Shown here: positions 1-13,170 of the stretch, piece after piece
Numbering within the stretch: position 1 is the stretch's first letter
Layout of the letters: each line of letters begins with the position of its first letter
Assembly: GCA_036365515.1 (NCBI GenBank)
Contig: CM070873.1
Location: 43,143,157 to 43,207,156 of the forward strand
Reading direction: 5' to 3'
DNA from: Torymus aiolomorphi
Lineage: Eukaryota > Arthropoda > Insecta > Hymenoptera > Torymidae
Length of the DNA: 64,000 bases
Notes under the pieces: model-generated
The model's input: only the letters and a program-made list of their open reading frames with translations
The model's database searches: none
What the model was told of the DNA's origin: nothing
Translations under genes and position numbers: made by a program

Positions 1-960
1 AAATACTCGTGACATAGCTCACAAATGATTTAACATCTAAGTATGAATCTCGTCACTGCTAAATTCAGCTGAACCAAAAAACGGATACCAGCACTGCTCT
101 TCAAAAATTCGAACGACGTTTCTTTCAACCCTTGCGCAAAATTACACACGCACGTGCACCACTTCACTGCTTGCTGCTGAAATTTCAAAGAGATACTTTT
201 AAATTCGTATAGCGACGTCGTAGCGCAGCCCAGCAACACATCCCTGAAAACTTCCCACGACAATTACCGTCGCCGTAATGACAGTCATTCCACGCGCTCT
301 AAACTGTTGCCCATTGTGCCCCCCCCCTCCGCCCCTCTATCCGTCGTCAAACATTCCGAGAGAGCCAGAAAAAATGAACAGCCCCGGACCTCCTAACCCA
401 CATACCTCGGGTACAGCGTAGAGGGGGGCGCATAAAAGCCCCGGGACAATCAGTCGACAACTATATCACGTCATCGAGAGAGAGAATGTGTCCCTACCTC
501 CTCCTACTCGCACCCGAAATCCGAGCCAATCCGGGGCTATTCTCGTTTCCTACGAGGGACTCTCAGGAAGTCAGAAGAATATATCCCTCATGCGCGCGCG
601 CGTGCGAAAAGTTTGAATTATGGGGTCGTAAAAAGTTCGGGGGCGATTAAGTCACGAATAATATAGAGTGGCGCTGCCACGTGTACGTACACTTGACCGC
701 TCGCGCCGCGGCACGCGAAGAAGAAGAAGAAGAGCGAGTATAATGACTGGGCCGACCTCGATTTCGTCCAGTTTCACTATTCGCCGTTGTTACGTATGCA
801 TGTGTATGTGTGGGAGTGAACGTGGGATGAGGAGGAAGAGAGGAATAGAGAGGAAGGGGAAGGTATATTATGGAGGGTGGCGCGAGCAAATGGAGTTGAA
901 AAATGTAAAAAATTTTTATATATCGGAGCGGGAGTGGAAAAAGTGGTAGAGGAGAGAGAG
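1..960. other. GC-rich island 1 with divergent skew
   Basis: No gene seen. The left arm, about 240-360, is strongly C-rich and includes a run of nine C. The core at 590-720 is CpG-dense (alternating GC, then a GAA run). The right arm, about 780-960, is G-rich (GGGATGAGGAGGAAGAG type). Function is not known. Confidence 0.6.
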
Positions 961-1880
961 AATGAGAGAGAAAGGCATTTTTTAAGATGAATGCAGACAG
1001 ACCCTTTTTTGTTTCACTGTATTAATCTCACTCAAGGTTGCTTGTTTTTCTGGTATTTGTGTTACCTCGGGGGAGGGAGGAGGGGGGATTTAATACTTCC
1101 ACTGGAAGTATTAAAGTGTAGGAGAGAATTTTAATGTAGAACCTTGTCGGTAATGTTTCAATAAACGTCAACATGTCATTTACATTGATAGTTGTGTTTT
1201 GAACTTCTAAGCGGAAACGTTTTTCGAAACCCGTACCATTCATGTAATTATGTGCGAGAAGTTGATGCGTGAAGAGCGATTTATCGTGCGTAAGGTACCT
1301 CTTCACGCATCACAACTTCGCGCAATAATATTGTATGCAACAGGGGCGCGTGTACTTGGTCGCGCGTTAAGTGCTCCCTCTAGCCCTTGTTGCACAAACT
1401 AGTATTATTCAAACAATTCAGCCTGTACGACAAGTTAAACAATGCGTTGGGCCACATACTGCTTTCTTTTGTAAAACTTTTAAGTGTTTAGAAACCATGA
1501 TTCACCTACTGATGAATATCCTCTAATTTTAATATCTTATGTAAACAATACCAGCATACAGGTATTTCAAATAATAAATAACAATGTTAAAATAAATAAA
1601 TTTAAACATTTGCTGTTCTAAAATTTAAAATATTCAGTTGAAGTATAAAATCCATTAATGCAAAATCCTTTCTAAATTTTAAATGATTTCTACGAAAATT
1701 ATGAAAGTTAGGTAATGACCACCAGGTTGAGCCGCTCATCTCCCAACATCACGAACAATATTCTTTCAACGATTGCAGAATTGAAAGTCCTGAAGAGAAA
1801 AGCCCAAAGAATCACCAGAAATTAGCTTCATGCGCGAAAGGCACATTCTCCGAACGACTTAATTCGCCCTCGTTCAAAAT
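961..1880. other. AT-rich stretch with two adjacent hairpins
   Basis: No coding signal. Positions 1264-1276 (GATGCGTGAAGAG) pair perfectly with 1299-1311, and imperfect pairing continues outward to about 1245-1330. A second imperfect hairpin pairs GCAACAGGGGC near 1338 with GCCCTTGTTGC near 1383. They may be remnants of foldback elements. The rest is plain AT-rich DNA. Confidence 0.5.
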
Positions 1881-2205
1881 TGCCATCATCGGTTCTCTCC
1901 CCCATCCACCCATGACACCTACATACACCTACAAAATTCCCGACTACTACGCCCACGCGAGGTCGAGATTGCCGAGAAGGAGCAGCAGCAGCATTCAGCT
2001 ACTCTCTCTCTCTCTCTCTCTCTTCTCAGCGAGCAAGTCATATTTCAGGTCGACTTAAATCGTCGCGCTTTAGGGCGGCAATTAAGACGAGGGGGCGCAC
2101 ACGCGTCTAAGAGAGAAAGCCGGAAGCCTTGCGCGCACGCGGCCGATGCCCTGCAATCTTGGTTATGCGCTGCATCGTCGTCGTCGCTCACGTAGAACGT
2201 AGAGA

Positions 2206-2265
<60 letters not shown>

Positions 2266-2470
2266 TAGGTATATCGGAGAGGAGCGGCACGCGAGCGTGC
2301 TAGAGTGGGTTTATTGCGAGGATAGCGCGCCGAGAGGGAGAGAGGGAGGAACGAAGGCGCATACGCTGGTGGTATTAAGAGCGATGATTTTCTAGGAATT
2401 TGCCGAGAATTGATCAATTTTGTGCAATTGCGATTTGAGGCTCTTTGGGTGTGGAGAAAATGATGCTTTC
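1881..2470. other. GC-rich island 2 with divergent skew and CT/GA arrays
   Basis: The left arm at 1880-1990 is C-rich. A CT array sits at about 2000-2028, a CpG-dense core follows, then a GA array at 2208-2261. The right arm at 2320-2460 is G-rich. Open frames here encode only Ser-Leu or Glu-Arg runs from the microsatellite and are not genes. Confidence 0.6.
2208..2261. repeat. (GA)n microsatellite
   Basis: About 54 bp of nearly pure GA dinucleotides on the right side of island 2. Confidence 0.95.
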
Positions 2471-3299
2471 TATGGTTATTTGGAAGAAAAGATTCTTAGT
2501 TCAATGGAAAATTTATTTAGGTCGTTTCAAAAATACGTTTAAATGTCGCTAGATGGTGTTCGTAGTGTCGCTATCAAAGTAGAATGACATGGGTACAACA
2601 AAACAGCTTTAGAAGAGTAAATAAAAGAATATTACTTTTTTGGTATTATTTTTAACGCGTTAAAAATATTTTTCGTAGAATGACGTCAGATGGTTAGCGT
2701 GCTAATTTTTTTTTTTCTTTCTCTCTCTCCTTAAAAGCTTTATTCGGCCAAAGGCAGCAGCGGCAGAGAAACATTTTTCTACCTTAGCGAGTCTCGCTAC
2801 GTAGGCCGGTAGTTAAGTGGAAAACGAGACAAGTTGAAATGTGCTACGCTCGGCACAACAGCCAACCTCCGGCGGCTAAGGCGATTACAAGATTTTCCAA
2901 AGGAACGGCTCTAAAACCCCAAACAGAAAGGCATTACGGAAACGTATCACTTTCGCGTTTTAATGTCAGGAATGTCTTAGAGGAGTGGAAAAATGGTTCT
3001 AGATACTTGAAAGCTTGACACGTGCCAGAAATTTGAGAAATTTATTTTCATGTGAAAGATTCTCGATCTAAAAGTTTTCTGGAAAAATAAATGATGCACA
3101 TGTTTATGAAGTGATTATTCTACGTGATCAAAAAGCTCGTCCAATTTGTGATCTACTTTATTGAAGATATTGTAAATTAAAGATTAAAACGATCGTTAGA
3201 AACTTTTTGTTTCAACCACTTCAGAGTTTATCGTACCTTACTGCATTTTGAATTATAAATATATTAATCCTTTAAATAAGACTTCATTGTCATTTATAA
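2471..3299. other. AT-rich non-coding stretch
   Basis: No exon, RNA gene or mobile-element end recognised. There is a short pyrimidine tract at 2707-2730. Confidence 0.5.
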
Positions 3300-3960
3300 A
3301 AGTAAGTTTTATCCATCCAAGTAGATCAAAGTCAAAAAGGACATCCAAGTACCTCTCAGAGTCACTTTACGCTGCGCGATCTCAAACAAACTCCAAAGAA
3401 TCTTCTGCAACAACCTCATTTACCTCTATCAACAATATCGAATTCACCACCGTCAATAGCGGCAACACTTCCTCTCTGCTATATCACCGCCACGACGTCG
3501 CCATCGCCTTAAACCGCTGCCGTAAGAACCTCCAGGCCGTCCTAGGAGAAAATGAGGAATTCGCGCTCGACAAAGGGACCCGCGAGCACGCGCATGCGCA
3601 CGACAGAGTAAACGTCATGCGGATGACACGCGAGAGCCTAGCTCGAATTGCGCTGCTAACGTGGAAATTACACGCGCGCGCGCGCGGCAATTGTATGCCG
3701 CTGTGGGTTTTCAAACGCCCTGAGGAGTCGATGGATAAAGGGAGTAGTAGTCGCAGCGGCTACAGCAATGGCATAGCGTCTTGAGTTAGTTTCTCGAGGT
3801 AATTGTGCGGCGAAATTGTTTTCTGTCGTTGTACGGAGTTTTTGAGCTTGGAATTACAGATTAAAATCGTTCGCTGTTTTCAAAGGTCAAAGGAGCAAAT
3901 TGATGTGTCAGTTTAGTGGAAGCAATAGAGATAGATAGAAGATGATTTAGGTTCTGTAGG
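3300..3960. other. GC-rich island 3 with divergent skew
   Basis: The left arm, about 3310-3480, is rich in C and A. The core at 3580-3710 has runs of alternating CG. The right arm at 3720-3860 is rich in G and T. The 178-codon open frame across it has composition-driven residues and matches no family I know. Confidence 0.6.
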
Positions 3961-4540
3961 GAAATTAGGTATCGATTAAATTGATGGTCTATTTTAGTAG
4001 ATGAAAAGTTTTACTTTAATAAAAAGGGTTCATATTCCAGAATGGTTTTATTCGAGTAAACACTAAAATTGCCAATATTTTAATTGAATATCTCATCCGG
4101 ATGTCGAAACTTATTTGATGACAAAATAACGAATCGAGTACACTGTTTATTACCCAAATGGATATACAGAGAATTGAATTTCTATGAAATGTCGTTTTCT
4201 ATGTATACATCTATGAATGAACTTATTTGCTTATGTTGTATATATATTAATTCATTTACTTTCAGTATTGTTTTTCTTCGAAAAGTCATTTAATTTCTAT
4301 ATGAATGGTCTAAATTAACTATACGACATAATAATTTCAGCAAGAAAAACTAAGTTATTGCGGGAATGTTAGGGCCATAATAACAGATACTTTAAAAAAA
4401 AGAAATATTTATGTATCTTTTATTGAAGCTATATTTAAATAAATGTATGTATCTTCTATAAGTAAATAGATCACATCATTGCTTTATACGTGTTCATACG
4501 CAGTATCTCGTGTAACCGATATATTTGAATTAAAGTATGT
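3961..4540. other. AT-rich non-coding stretch
   Basis: Nothing recognised. Confidence 0.5.
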
Positions 4541-5180
4541 ATTTCTTGAACCAGAACATTTTTCCCTCGCAAATAAACAAATTGTTGAAGTGTACACAAG
4601 CCCGCCAACAAAAAGCGGGCAAAATCCTCTTTCAACTTTACGCACAATTTGATTGCAATCAGATCAAGTATTTATTCAAGATCTCTCGTCGCTTGCGCTC
4701 TCGTTCGCGACTGCTCTGAAAGCGACCACCGTCTCTTCCACTTTCTCTTTCCCTCTCTCTCTCTCTTTTCCGCCCGTCGCGATATACAAACGCCGCCGCG
4801 ATCTTATATAAGGAACGAAGACGACGACGCCGACGACGCGGAGAAAAACTCTCTAATTACTCACTCGTGAAGATAAGACGCGCCTTTGAACGACATTTTG
4901 CTTTGACGCTCCCCCCATCCCCCGCGAAATATTAATAAAAAGCTCCGATTGTGTGTATAGCTCTCGAAAGCTCTTTGAGAGAAGCGAGAGAGAGAAGAAA
5001 AAAAAGGGAAACTCTGTTCGCGGTCAGGTGGGGGCGGAAAATTTTTCTCGGGCTATCACGAGCGCAAGTGCCAATATTTACGGTGCTTGGGTTGGAGTTG
5101 CGTGTGTGCCTTAGGGTCTTTAATAGGTTAAATAGGTGGAATGTGAACTTGGAGTATAAGGTGATTAAATGGTAATTTAA
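4541..5180. other. GC-rich island 4 with divergent skew
   Basis: The left arm, about 4560-4760, is C- and CT-rich. The core at 4770-4910 holds ACGACG trinucleotides. The right arm at 4975-5165 is G-rich (GGTGGGGGCGG, TTGGGTTGGAG). Confidence 0.6.
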
Positions 5181-5199
5181 TTGTTTGATAGTATAATAA

Positions 5200-5640
5200 A
5201 ATTAAGACATCATAAATTTCTAGAAATGCTAGCCTATTTAATCAAAGATACACGAGGAATTTTTTTTTTTATTTTCCTTTTTTTATTAGAAAATTTACTA
5301 TTTTCATGTAGCAGCAGCGTTGGGTCGCATTAGTCATGTAGGATTTTCAATTTTTTAAATAGTTATTTTTATGATTTTTGTGGAAAATTTTACTTTTTAA
5401 ATAATAATATTTTATAATATTTCCAGCAAAATTTACTTTTTGAAATACTAATTACTATGACTTTTGTAGAAAATTAACTGATACTGTGATATTTTGTTTC
5501 AGCAAACATAAAAGTTACTATTTCAAAAAGTAAAATTTGCTATAGTAAATTTTCCTATAAAAAAAGTAATGTTTCCAAAACACTTTTTCTCTCTTTATGA
5601 AAAAAAAATGTATCTACACTTAAATAGTTACAATTCTATT
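5200..5640. other. AT-rich stretch with an inverted repeat
   Basis: GCAAAATTTACTTTTTGAAA near 5428 is mirrored by TTTCAAAAAGTAAAATTTGC near 5520. This is probably a decayed foldback element. Similar AAATTTTACT words occur in the 31.8 kb element. Confidence 0.4.
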
Positions 5641-6350
5641 AGATAAAATCCGAGCACTCGTACCGCACTTGTACACACAAAAGCACACAAAATACTCACC
5701 AAATCGACCAACTTATTGCAATTCTCGCGCGCGCGCGAACTCATGACAATCCGAAAGCACATCTCGTATACCAATACACCTGAAAAACCGCACCAACCTC
5801 AAGCAGCGAAACTCAGCCTCTTCGGCATCCAATTCACATCGTTGCCCACCGCCGCCGACTTGTTGACGCTTTTCGAGCACGTATTAAAATTCAACGAGCG
5901 CTCGTGCGCGCACCTCCACTCTCATCCTCTCGTCTCGTCTCCTCTCCACCGCTACCAGCGCCGCTGTCGTTTTGATTAATTACGCCGTCATTCGCGTCCC
6001 GTCACTCGGCGTTAATCGCATTTAAAGGACCGCCTTTTTGCGACGCGCACGCGCGCGCATGCGAATTTATTCTCCTTGCACCCCGCGTGACAATTACCGA
6101 GTTATCGCGCGTCGAATTTCCCGCTGCGTTTCGTGACTGCAATTCTTAAATTGCGAACGGAAAGGGGGTTAAGAGTTTACAGAGGAATGTGCCGGGTGTG
6201 GAGAAATTTGATTATGGATGGAGGGAGGGAGGTTTAGGCAGATGTGACTTGGGGTGAGGTTTTTTGGATGGTGGAGAGAAAGCAGTTGGGAGTTGGGAAT
6301 ATTTGTTTTTTTGTATAGGAAAAAAAGTTGTTGTATGACATGGCGAGAGT
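5641..6350. other. GC-rich island 5 with divergent skew
   Basis: Hand counts: 5641-5820 has 60 C and 25 G; 6181-6300 has 54 G and 5 C. The core holds alternating CG at 5723-5737 and 6040-6060. No coding frame is recognised. Confidence 0.7.
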
Positions 6351-6377
6351 AGAAAGAAAAAAAATTAAAGATATTAA

Positions 6378-6757
6378 GGGGGTGTCATACCCCTGTATTC
6401 TGTTTTACCGATAGAACACGGTAAATTCTATGTTATCAAAATAAATATATCAAATTACGTCTTATAAGGAGATAGTCGCCCTGCGCAATGTAATAATCTA
6501 TCATCCTACTCAGTTTTGAGTCCAAATATCAACGGCATTCTACAACATTTTTCTAACGAAATTTCAGTTATTTTTGTTTCAAAAATTGTTTAGGGTGCTG
6601 TCGATTTTTGGGCTCAAAACTGCGTAGGATGGTAAATTATTACATTGCGCAGGGCAACTATCTCCTTATAAGACGTAATTCGATATATTTATTTTGATAA
6701 TATAGAATTTACCGTGTTCTGTCGATAAAACAAAATGCAGGAGTACTATACACCACC
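6378..6757. mobile_element. TTAA-flanked foldback MITE, copy 1
   Basis: A near-complete palindrome of about 380 bp is bounded by TTAA at 6374-6377 and 6758-6761. The left end reads GGGGGTGTCATAC and the right end mirrors it as GTACTATACACCACC. The arms pair over most of their length, for example CTATCTCCTTATAAGACGTA with its complement. There is no transposase. TTAA targets are used by piggyBac, Kolobok and Sola3 transposons; which one mobilised this is not determined. Copies 2 and 3 are at 36454 and 49306. Confidence 0.85.
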
Positions 6758-6761
6758 TTAA

Positions 6762-7480
6762 CAATCATTAGCAACGTACATCTAAATGTAGTAAGTGCTG
6801 TAGAAGTTTCTGTAATTGTGAAGTTATGACAAGTAATTAAAGTGTACGTAGTAAAACATAGACAATTAGTACCAGAACAGTTATTCAAAGTTTGTAAGTG
6901 ATTATGAGATTGTAATTAAATAATTATTATTCATATCTTAGGCGACTTCTTAACAGTGCTATTAACCTGTAGAGAAGTATTTTTCGACAAACGTGAAACT
7001 TCCATTCTAAAACAACATTGACGACAAGCAATTAGAAATTATGGTTTATATAGTACAGTATGGTAGTGGCATTATGTTCCAGGAAGAAGGTAAAACGACT
7101 ATTGAGAGGTTATGCTGTAATTATGATTTATGATGGAACGATATGAATCTGGCTTGTCCTAACGATGTTTTTATTACCAAACTTATGGGGTGCATCATCA
7201 TGAACTGCTTTACAGCTTTAGAATATTGTTTCAGAAGAACGTAGAACTGAAAGATTGACCTAAATGATCAATTCTAAATGATTCATACTATATTGGCTTA
7301 ATCGATCCGATAATTTACAATATTTTATCAATCCCTTTACAATGGAAATTATATCATCTATCCGCGAAATCGCGATTTTCTTCAATAATAATCTACAAAA
7401 GCCAATTATTCAATATTCAACATTTACGAGTACTATTAACCTCATAATCTCATGTTATCCACTAACGCAATATTCAAATG
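6762..7480. other. AT-rich non-coding stretch
   Basis: Nothing recognised. Confidence 0.5.
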
Positions 7481-8310
7481 ACTTTCCCCGTCACCGCCGA
7501 AATCCTTCGGAGTTTCCATCTTTACCCGCTATTCTACCTTCAACTTCTCCGGCAATACCTTGAATCCTCAGCCGGAATCATAACTTTTAACTCGCGGCGC
7601 CAACCCAGCCAGTAACAAAAATAAAAAAAAATCCCCCGCCAAACCAACGAGAGACTCTCCTTCTCTCGGAAAACATTTTACGGAGACAAAGTAGAAGAGC
7701 CGCTCGGCAAAGAAGGACGAGGAAAAAAACAACTCACCTCCACCGACAAAAGCACCGCATCCGGCCGCGGAGCATCAATGCTCGAGAAAACTTCGCTATG
7801 CAGAGAGAGAGAGAGAGATAGCGAACGAAGTTCTCTCCACGCGGTAATTTGAAATCGCGCGACTCGCACTCGTCAAAGCATCCTACCGCCGATATGAAAG
7901 CCTCGGCTCTCGAGCCTTTCCGTTTTAATTTCTACGCGACTTTGAGAGGAGACCGCGGAACAAACATCTTGCCCCAGTTCGCGGACGTCCCGTGGCGCGG
8001 CGGTTCTGAGCTTTTTCTCACTCGAGTATATATATAATGTATACGGGCGGGCGTGCGCGTGCACCTTCGTCTTCGTCGCGCCGGCTGTCGCTGGACGGAA
8101 GAGTCCAGGCGCTCTTTTTCGACTCGGGAGAGGTAAATCAAATGCTACCGCGTCATTTTTCATCTCGCAGTAGTTTTCGTCGTGAGCTGTGTGTTGATAG
8201 CTCGCTGAAGGTGCAGGAACTCTCGGGAAGTTTTTGGGAAGAGTGCGGGTGGAAGTTTTGAGGTCATTGGGTGCAAAATGTATCGCGGGCGGGGAGTTTG
8301 AAAGGAAAAA
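7481..8310. other. GC-rich island 6 with divergent skew
   Basis: The left arm at 7490-7650 is rich in C and A. A short GA array lies at 7803-7820. The CpG-rich core spans 7850-8130 and the G-rich right arm 8180-8305. Overlapping open frames occur on both strands, none recognisable. Confidence 0.6.
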
Positions 8311-8985
8311 ATTTGAAAATATTAGAAAATGATACGTGAGTTATGGCTTTTAGAAATATCTTGATTTGTTGGTGGCATTAGGATTTGAGAAGGAAGGAAA
8401 GGATGAATTGAATGTGCATCTTTGACATCATGCTTGGTCACGTGATGCCGTGGTTCGCAAAATTTTGGAATCGTTAATTCTCTATTTAAAAATGATGACC
8501 GGAAAATGAAGCCAAAATAAAACAATTGTGATTGGCTGATTCTTATAATCTGTAATACCTGATTGGTGAATGTTCCTATTTACGAATATACGTGATTGGA
8601 TAAAAGTTAAATATTTTTATTGCTTCAAATTTTTAACCTTAAAATTTAATATCCTTAAATATTATCACTAAAATTAATATAAAGTAAATGGAAATATAAG
8701 CAGTTGATACGGTTTAATAGGAAAATAAATGGTTATAATTCAAAATTTTAATTTGAAAACGTCTGAAAAGAAGAAACAATAAGCGCGCGATTTGCGCGTG
8801 AATCTTTCTAGTCTAATCCAAAATTTTGTTTCTATACGTGGAATAATAATTGCTTCTCCTTCCTTAAATTCAGCCCAACAAATACAAGTTTCCGTTTAAG
8901 TTTTCCAATTAATTATTTCCAAAATAACAATTCTCATATCCCTTAAATATCAATATACCAAGTAAACATCAACTTTCAAACTAAA
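8311..8985. other. AT-rich non-coding stretch
   Basis: Nothing recognised. Confidence 0.5.
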
Positions 8986-9700
8986 ACTGGCCAGCAGTTA
9001 CAGCATACACGACAAAAGCAAAATCACTCCATCACGGTCTTCCCTTTTCGCTCTCCCGTCACTCGCTCCCCGCTAAATACAATATCAAGCTCCGCGATCT
9101 CGCAACAGAAATTACAACTACTCCTCCGAGACAAAAAAACTGTACTTGTCCTCGACTCTGCGAGAGGATCGGACACAGTTTTTATGCGACGCTGAAAGAG
9201 ATCGCGCGGCCGCGATATTTCTGGAAATGCGTTCCCGATGCCGCGTCGATAGATCGCTCCTCTTCCGGATCCCCGGCTGAATGCAGGGGGGAGAGACGAA
9301 AATGGAGGGAAGACGCGAGCGCGCGGAACAATGAGCGACGAGTGTATGCGAGAGAGAGGGGGAGAGAAAGACAATGGGCGGGCGAGTTTAACCTAGATTG
9401 CGTATGCCTGCACACAATAAAAGATGTCTCTTTCGCTCGCTCTTTACGGGTGTGTACACTTTCCGCTCAAACACTCGCGAGAAGGAGGAGGACGGTACCG
9501 ACGCTAGAGCAAGAGACACCAGGACGCGCGTGTTTTCAGCCGAGCGCGCGCTGTCGTCTACCTTTTTGGTGCTTTGTTTTCGGACGGGGATCGTTGTTTT
9601 TGGAGAGTCTGATGTGCGGCTCGAAAATGTTTTTTTTTTTTTTAATATATTTGGTTTGAGCTGAGAATTGTGATAATGGTGCAAGTTTTGTCATAAAGAA
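8986..9700. other. GC-rich island 7 with divergent skew
   Basis: The C-rich left arm is at 9000-9130, the CpG-dense core at 9160-9340, and the G/T-rich right arm at 9560-9690. Overlapping frames on both strands are composition artefacts. Confidence 0.6.
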
Positions 9701-10020
9701 AAGGCAACGGAAACGCAAAAACTTTGGAACGGTAATCTATAAAAGCTACGATAGCTAATTATTTTTGAACAATAGATGCTATATACTAATCTTTTATTTC
9801 ATTCTGCGCTTTATGAATGTATTACCAAACGAAAAGTTATCTTCATTTTTATTCTTATTATTGTTTTCATTAGTCTTTTTAACAATGCGTAAATGCCACT
9901 GCTTATCGTTGTTATGCAGTAATACGATAAAATTACTCTTTCTTTTTTAAATAATAAATGAATAATACTATCATAACGATAAGAAGCTTTTTAATATTAA
10001 AAATAATGAGTATCGATGCT
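9701..10020. other. AT-rich non-coding stretch
   Basis: Nothing recognised. Confidence 0.5.
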
Positions 10021-11060
10021 GCATATATAAATAATTACTCTTAAAATCCACCTTTTCCAATGAAAGCTCAATGCTATTAAAACACCAAAACCGGTTCAAA
10101 TCTTTTTTTCCCCGCACAAAGAAAACACTCTTCTCTGCGTTTCCATTATCCCCGCGCGCCCGCCTCATTAACAAAATAAACCTCGAAATTATCGTGCAAT
10201 CGATAACCGAACTCTCTTCTCCCGTCTCGTCAAAGCTCCCTCCTCCTCGTTCCCTCTGTGCGCACTCTTCCCGAAATAAAATAAAAAAAAAGGAACGCGA
10301 ACACACTCGACAGAGACACGAGCAGCAGCAGCAGCAGCAGCAACGCATCGTGGCGCGCAGCGTCAACAACAGGAAGAAGAACAAACTGACGGACGAGCGA
10401 GCTGCTCTGGCTCTGGCCTTTGTGCATCCGACCAAAGAGACACACACCCACACACATACACACGCGTACATAGATATATAGAGAGAGAGGCACACAAAGA
10501 GAGAAAGCGGCCGCTTTAAGAGCTTTTAAGCCCGGCGCTCGCGCGCTAAGCCCGGATTTATTCCCTGACCTGTTTACAGGGCGCCGGAGGGTGAGACTAG
10601 GGGGATAGGGAAAAAACAATTGACCCCCGCCGACGCGGCCTCATTTACAAAACCGTCGGGGCAGCCGCCGCCGCCGTGCGATCGACGGGGGTGGGGGAGG
10701 ATCGGCCGATGCAAATTCCGCCAAGGCGATAACGCGAGTGTCGCGCGTTGATTTTTTTCTCTTTTTTTTTTAATCGCGTAATCCGATGGGCCGGCGGGTG
10801 GATGAATATTAGACGGAACTGGCGGGCATTGTGCGAGATAAATTGAAAGAATAAATAACGGAATAATGGAATGTGAGGCTTTATCGTGAGTGAGAAAGAG
10901 AGGCTTCTTTGAGAGGAAGACAGAGATAGACAGAGGTGGATTTTTGTGGTCTTTGTGCGGTGTTGTGGTTTTATTGAGGAGGAGAAAGGGAAGAGTAATA
11001 ATGAAGAGGTATGGGTGTGTGGGTGGAGGGATTGTGGGACGGAGTGATTGAGGATTTTGT
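10021..11060. other. GC-rich island 8 with divergent skew
   Basis: Hand counts: 10021-10200 has 51 C and 17 G; 10861-11040 has 72 G and 9 C. The core at 10500-10800 is very GC-rich and preceded by an AGC run (10321-10343) and an ACAC run (about 10440-10463). No gene recognised. Confidence 0.7.
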
Positions 11061-11484
11061 CGGGGGTCCGGTGAATACCTCGTTTAACGGAGTATTCCGA
11101 TTGGATGAACGTCGTGATTGAGATGTTGTATTCGTGAAATGTGTAATCGCGTACTATAATTGAATATATTTCAGATGACTCGGTGTATTAAAAGATGACC
11201 TTGGATATATTATTTATTTCACTTGATACAAGATTACCGAAGAGATTGTTAATCAAAATCATATATTCATCAGATAGGTTAAAAGAATGTGCAGACCTTA
11301 AAATAATTATAAATTAAATTGTATTTAAGGACGTTTATCAGGAATTTAAAAAATGTCGAAAAATTTTGATAAAAAATACATATGATTCTATATACTGAGA
11401 AAATATTTCATAAATTTTTTGAGATTTTGTTATCGTTTTATTGTAGAGAAAAATAAATGTAAACAATGGGAATTTAACATGTGT
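11061..11484. other. AT-rich non-coding stretch
   Basis: Nothing recognised. Confidence 0.5.
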
Positions 11485-11754
11485 TCTTATGGCAAGTGAA
11501 AGTTTTTATGGGTCAAAAGTTTGCAACGTTGGAGTTCAACGAAATGAAAAAAAAATCGATTTTACTTCAAAGTTATATTCATTAATTTTAATTTCGCGCG
11601 AAGAATTAGTATTTTATAGTATAAAATAGCTTTATAACAAAGGTTTAGATAACATTTTTTATTGTTTAGTAACTTTAATTAATTGTAAAAAATTATTTCG
11701 TTGCATTCCAACGATGCAAACTTCAGACCCATAAGTTTTTATACCACATAACTG
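11485..11754. mobile_element. Small foldback element
   Basis: The left arm (TTTTTATGGGTC, then GTTTGCAACGTTGGA and CAACGAAAT, 11502-11544) is mirrored by 11694-11741 (ATTTCGTTG, TCCAACGATGCAAAC, GACCCATAA). The central loop is AT-rich and there is no coding frame. It is probably a MITE; its exact ends are unclear. Confidence 0.65.
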
Positions 11755-12130
11755 TCATTAAATGTTGACGAATGAAATAAAAATTCTCAACAGTTGAATT
11801 AAAGTTTTTGTAATTATTATAGCGAAAGATCAAAGGAATTCATCGTTTATTTCTATTCGAAATTAACTAATTTAATAAGATTTGACGTCGGCTAATCGTT
11901 GACAATACACTTTCGACATAATTCGACATAACCTATTAGCACCTGGGCTGCCCCCCGCACCACGCCCGATCAGACCCTGAGAAACTCCCTTAAAAAGAGT
12001 ATTGGTCACGTTTACTCACCAACAACCGCAAAGAGCAAAAAGTCCGAATAACATGAATTTTTTTACGAGGATAAAGTTGATCAAGGACTATCAGACAGAC
12101 GACGTTGTCTGCATAACAAATCGAGGATAA
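11755..12130. other. AT-rich non-coding stretch
   Basis: Nothing recognised. Confidence 0.5.
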
Positions 12131-12800
12131 AAGACGTTTTTTCACTTCTTCCGAAAAGAATAACTCTCGAGTCCACAAAAGCTCCCGAAGCCACTTACAA
12201 AAATCCCAACAACAACGCCCCACTCTCTTCCCACAACAAACCACAACACCTTTCCGCCAACTTCACCCTCGCCCGACATTCAATTTGGAATCGGCATAAT
12301 GCGCAGCCCGGCCAGAAAGAAAGAAAGAACACCTCTCGGCGTTATCGGCGCGAAAACACTCGGACAAAAACTTCAATGAAGTTTTTTCGCGCACGCGCGC
12401 AAGGAAAGAGCCGGCGACACAGGAAACTAATTAGCTCCCCGCGTGAAAAGATCGTCGCGTGAATGGCCGGACCACCTCTCTTCCTCCATCTCGTTCCTCT
12501 TCTTCGTCGTCGTCGTCTTGTATCCGGGGAGCTCCCACTTTGTTTCCTCCTCCGCCTTTCTCTCTTTCTGCTTCTTTAACGCTGTGCCACGTAGTCGTCG
12601 TCGTGTTTTTGTTCGAAGCTGTTTTTCTCCGCCCTGGCTTTTGGATTTTCAAGAGCTTCCTTTGCATTTTCTCGCTCTCGCTCTCGGTCTGTAGCAGGAA
12701 AGCGCAGTGGAAAGGCGCATTGTAATCGTTGTTAATTGTGTTTAACGAATCTTAAAGATGAGGGCGCAGCCGCTGCTGCTGCTCAGTTTGGCTTCGTTAA
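12131..12800. other. GC-rich island 9 with divergent skew
   Basis: The left arm, about 12180-12270, is rich in C and A. The core is CpG-dense, with TCGTCG and CTTCTTC trinucleotide tracts at 12490-12610. The right arm at 12690-12740 shows a weaker G/T excess. Confidence 0.55.
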
Positions 12801-13157
12801 GCCGCGATTCTTCTGCTAGATTTAGCCATTGTTGCTCCGCAAAAGGCTTTGTATAGAAAGATTTAATTTCCATGCAAATTAGCGATAATTGTTTGGCTAA
12901 TTATTTGTTTGAGTTGATAATTTTCAAGACAAGTAGAAGTATTTTTAGAGAAGTAGGTAAGGAAAATAATACTCACGAAAGCGATACACTCTGTGCTAAC
13001 AGGATTTGGCTTTTAGAAAAATAGTGTTACGGGAAAGAGAAATTCCTTTTGTCACATTTGTATCGCAGTAGCCTCACTGTTTTGCGAGAATGACTGACAT
13101 TTAAATGGATAAACTAGGCATGTTGTTTAAATATAACTAGATTTTTCGATTTTAGTC
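12801..13157. other. AT-rich non-coding stretch
   Basis: Nothing recognised. Confidence 0.5.
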
Positions 13158-13170
13158 ATGGTCTTCTTTT

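Noticed and set aside
2045..2417. Open frames encoding Ser-Leu or Glu-Arg runs
   Set aside because: They are translations of the GA/CT microsatellite; the same applies to frames at 14375-14608 and 37453-38043.
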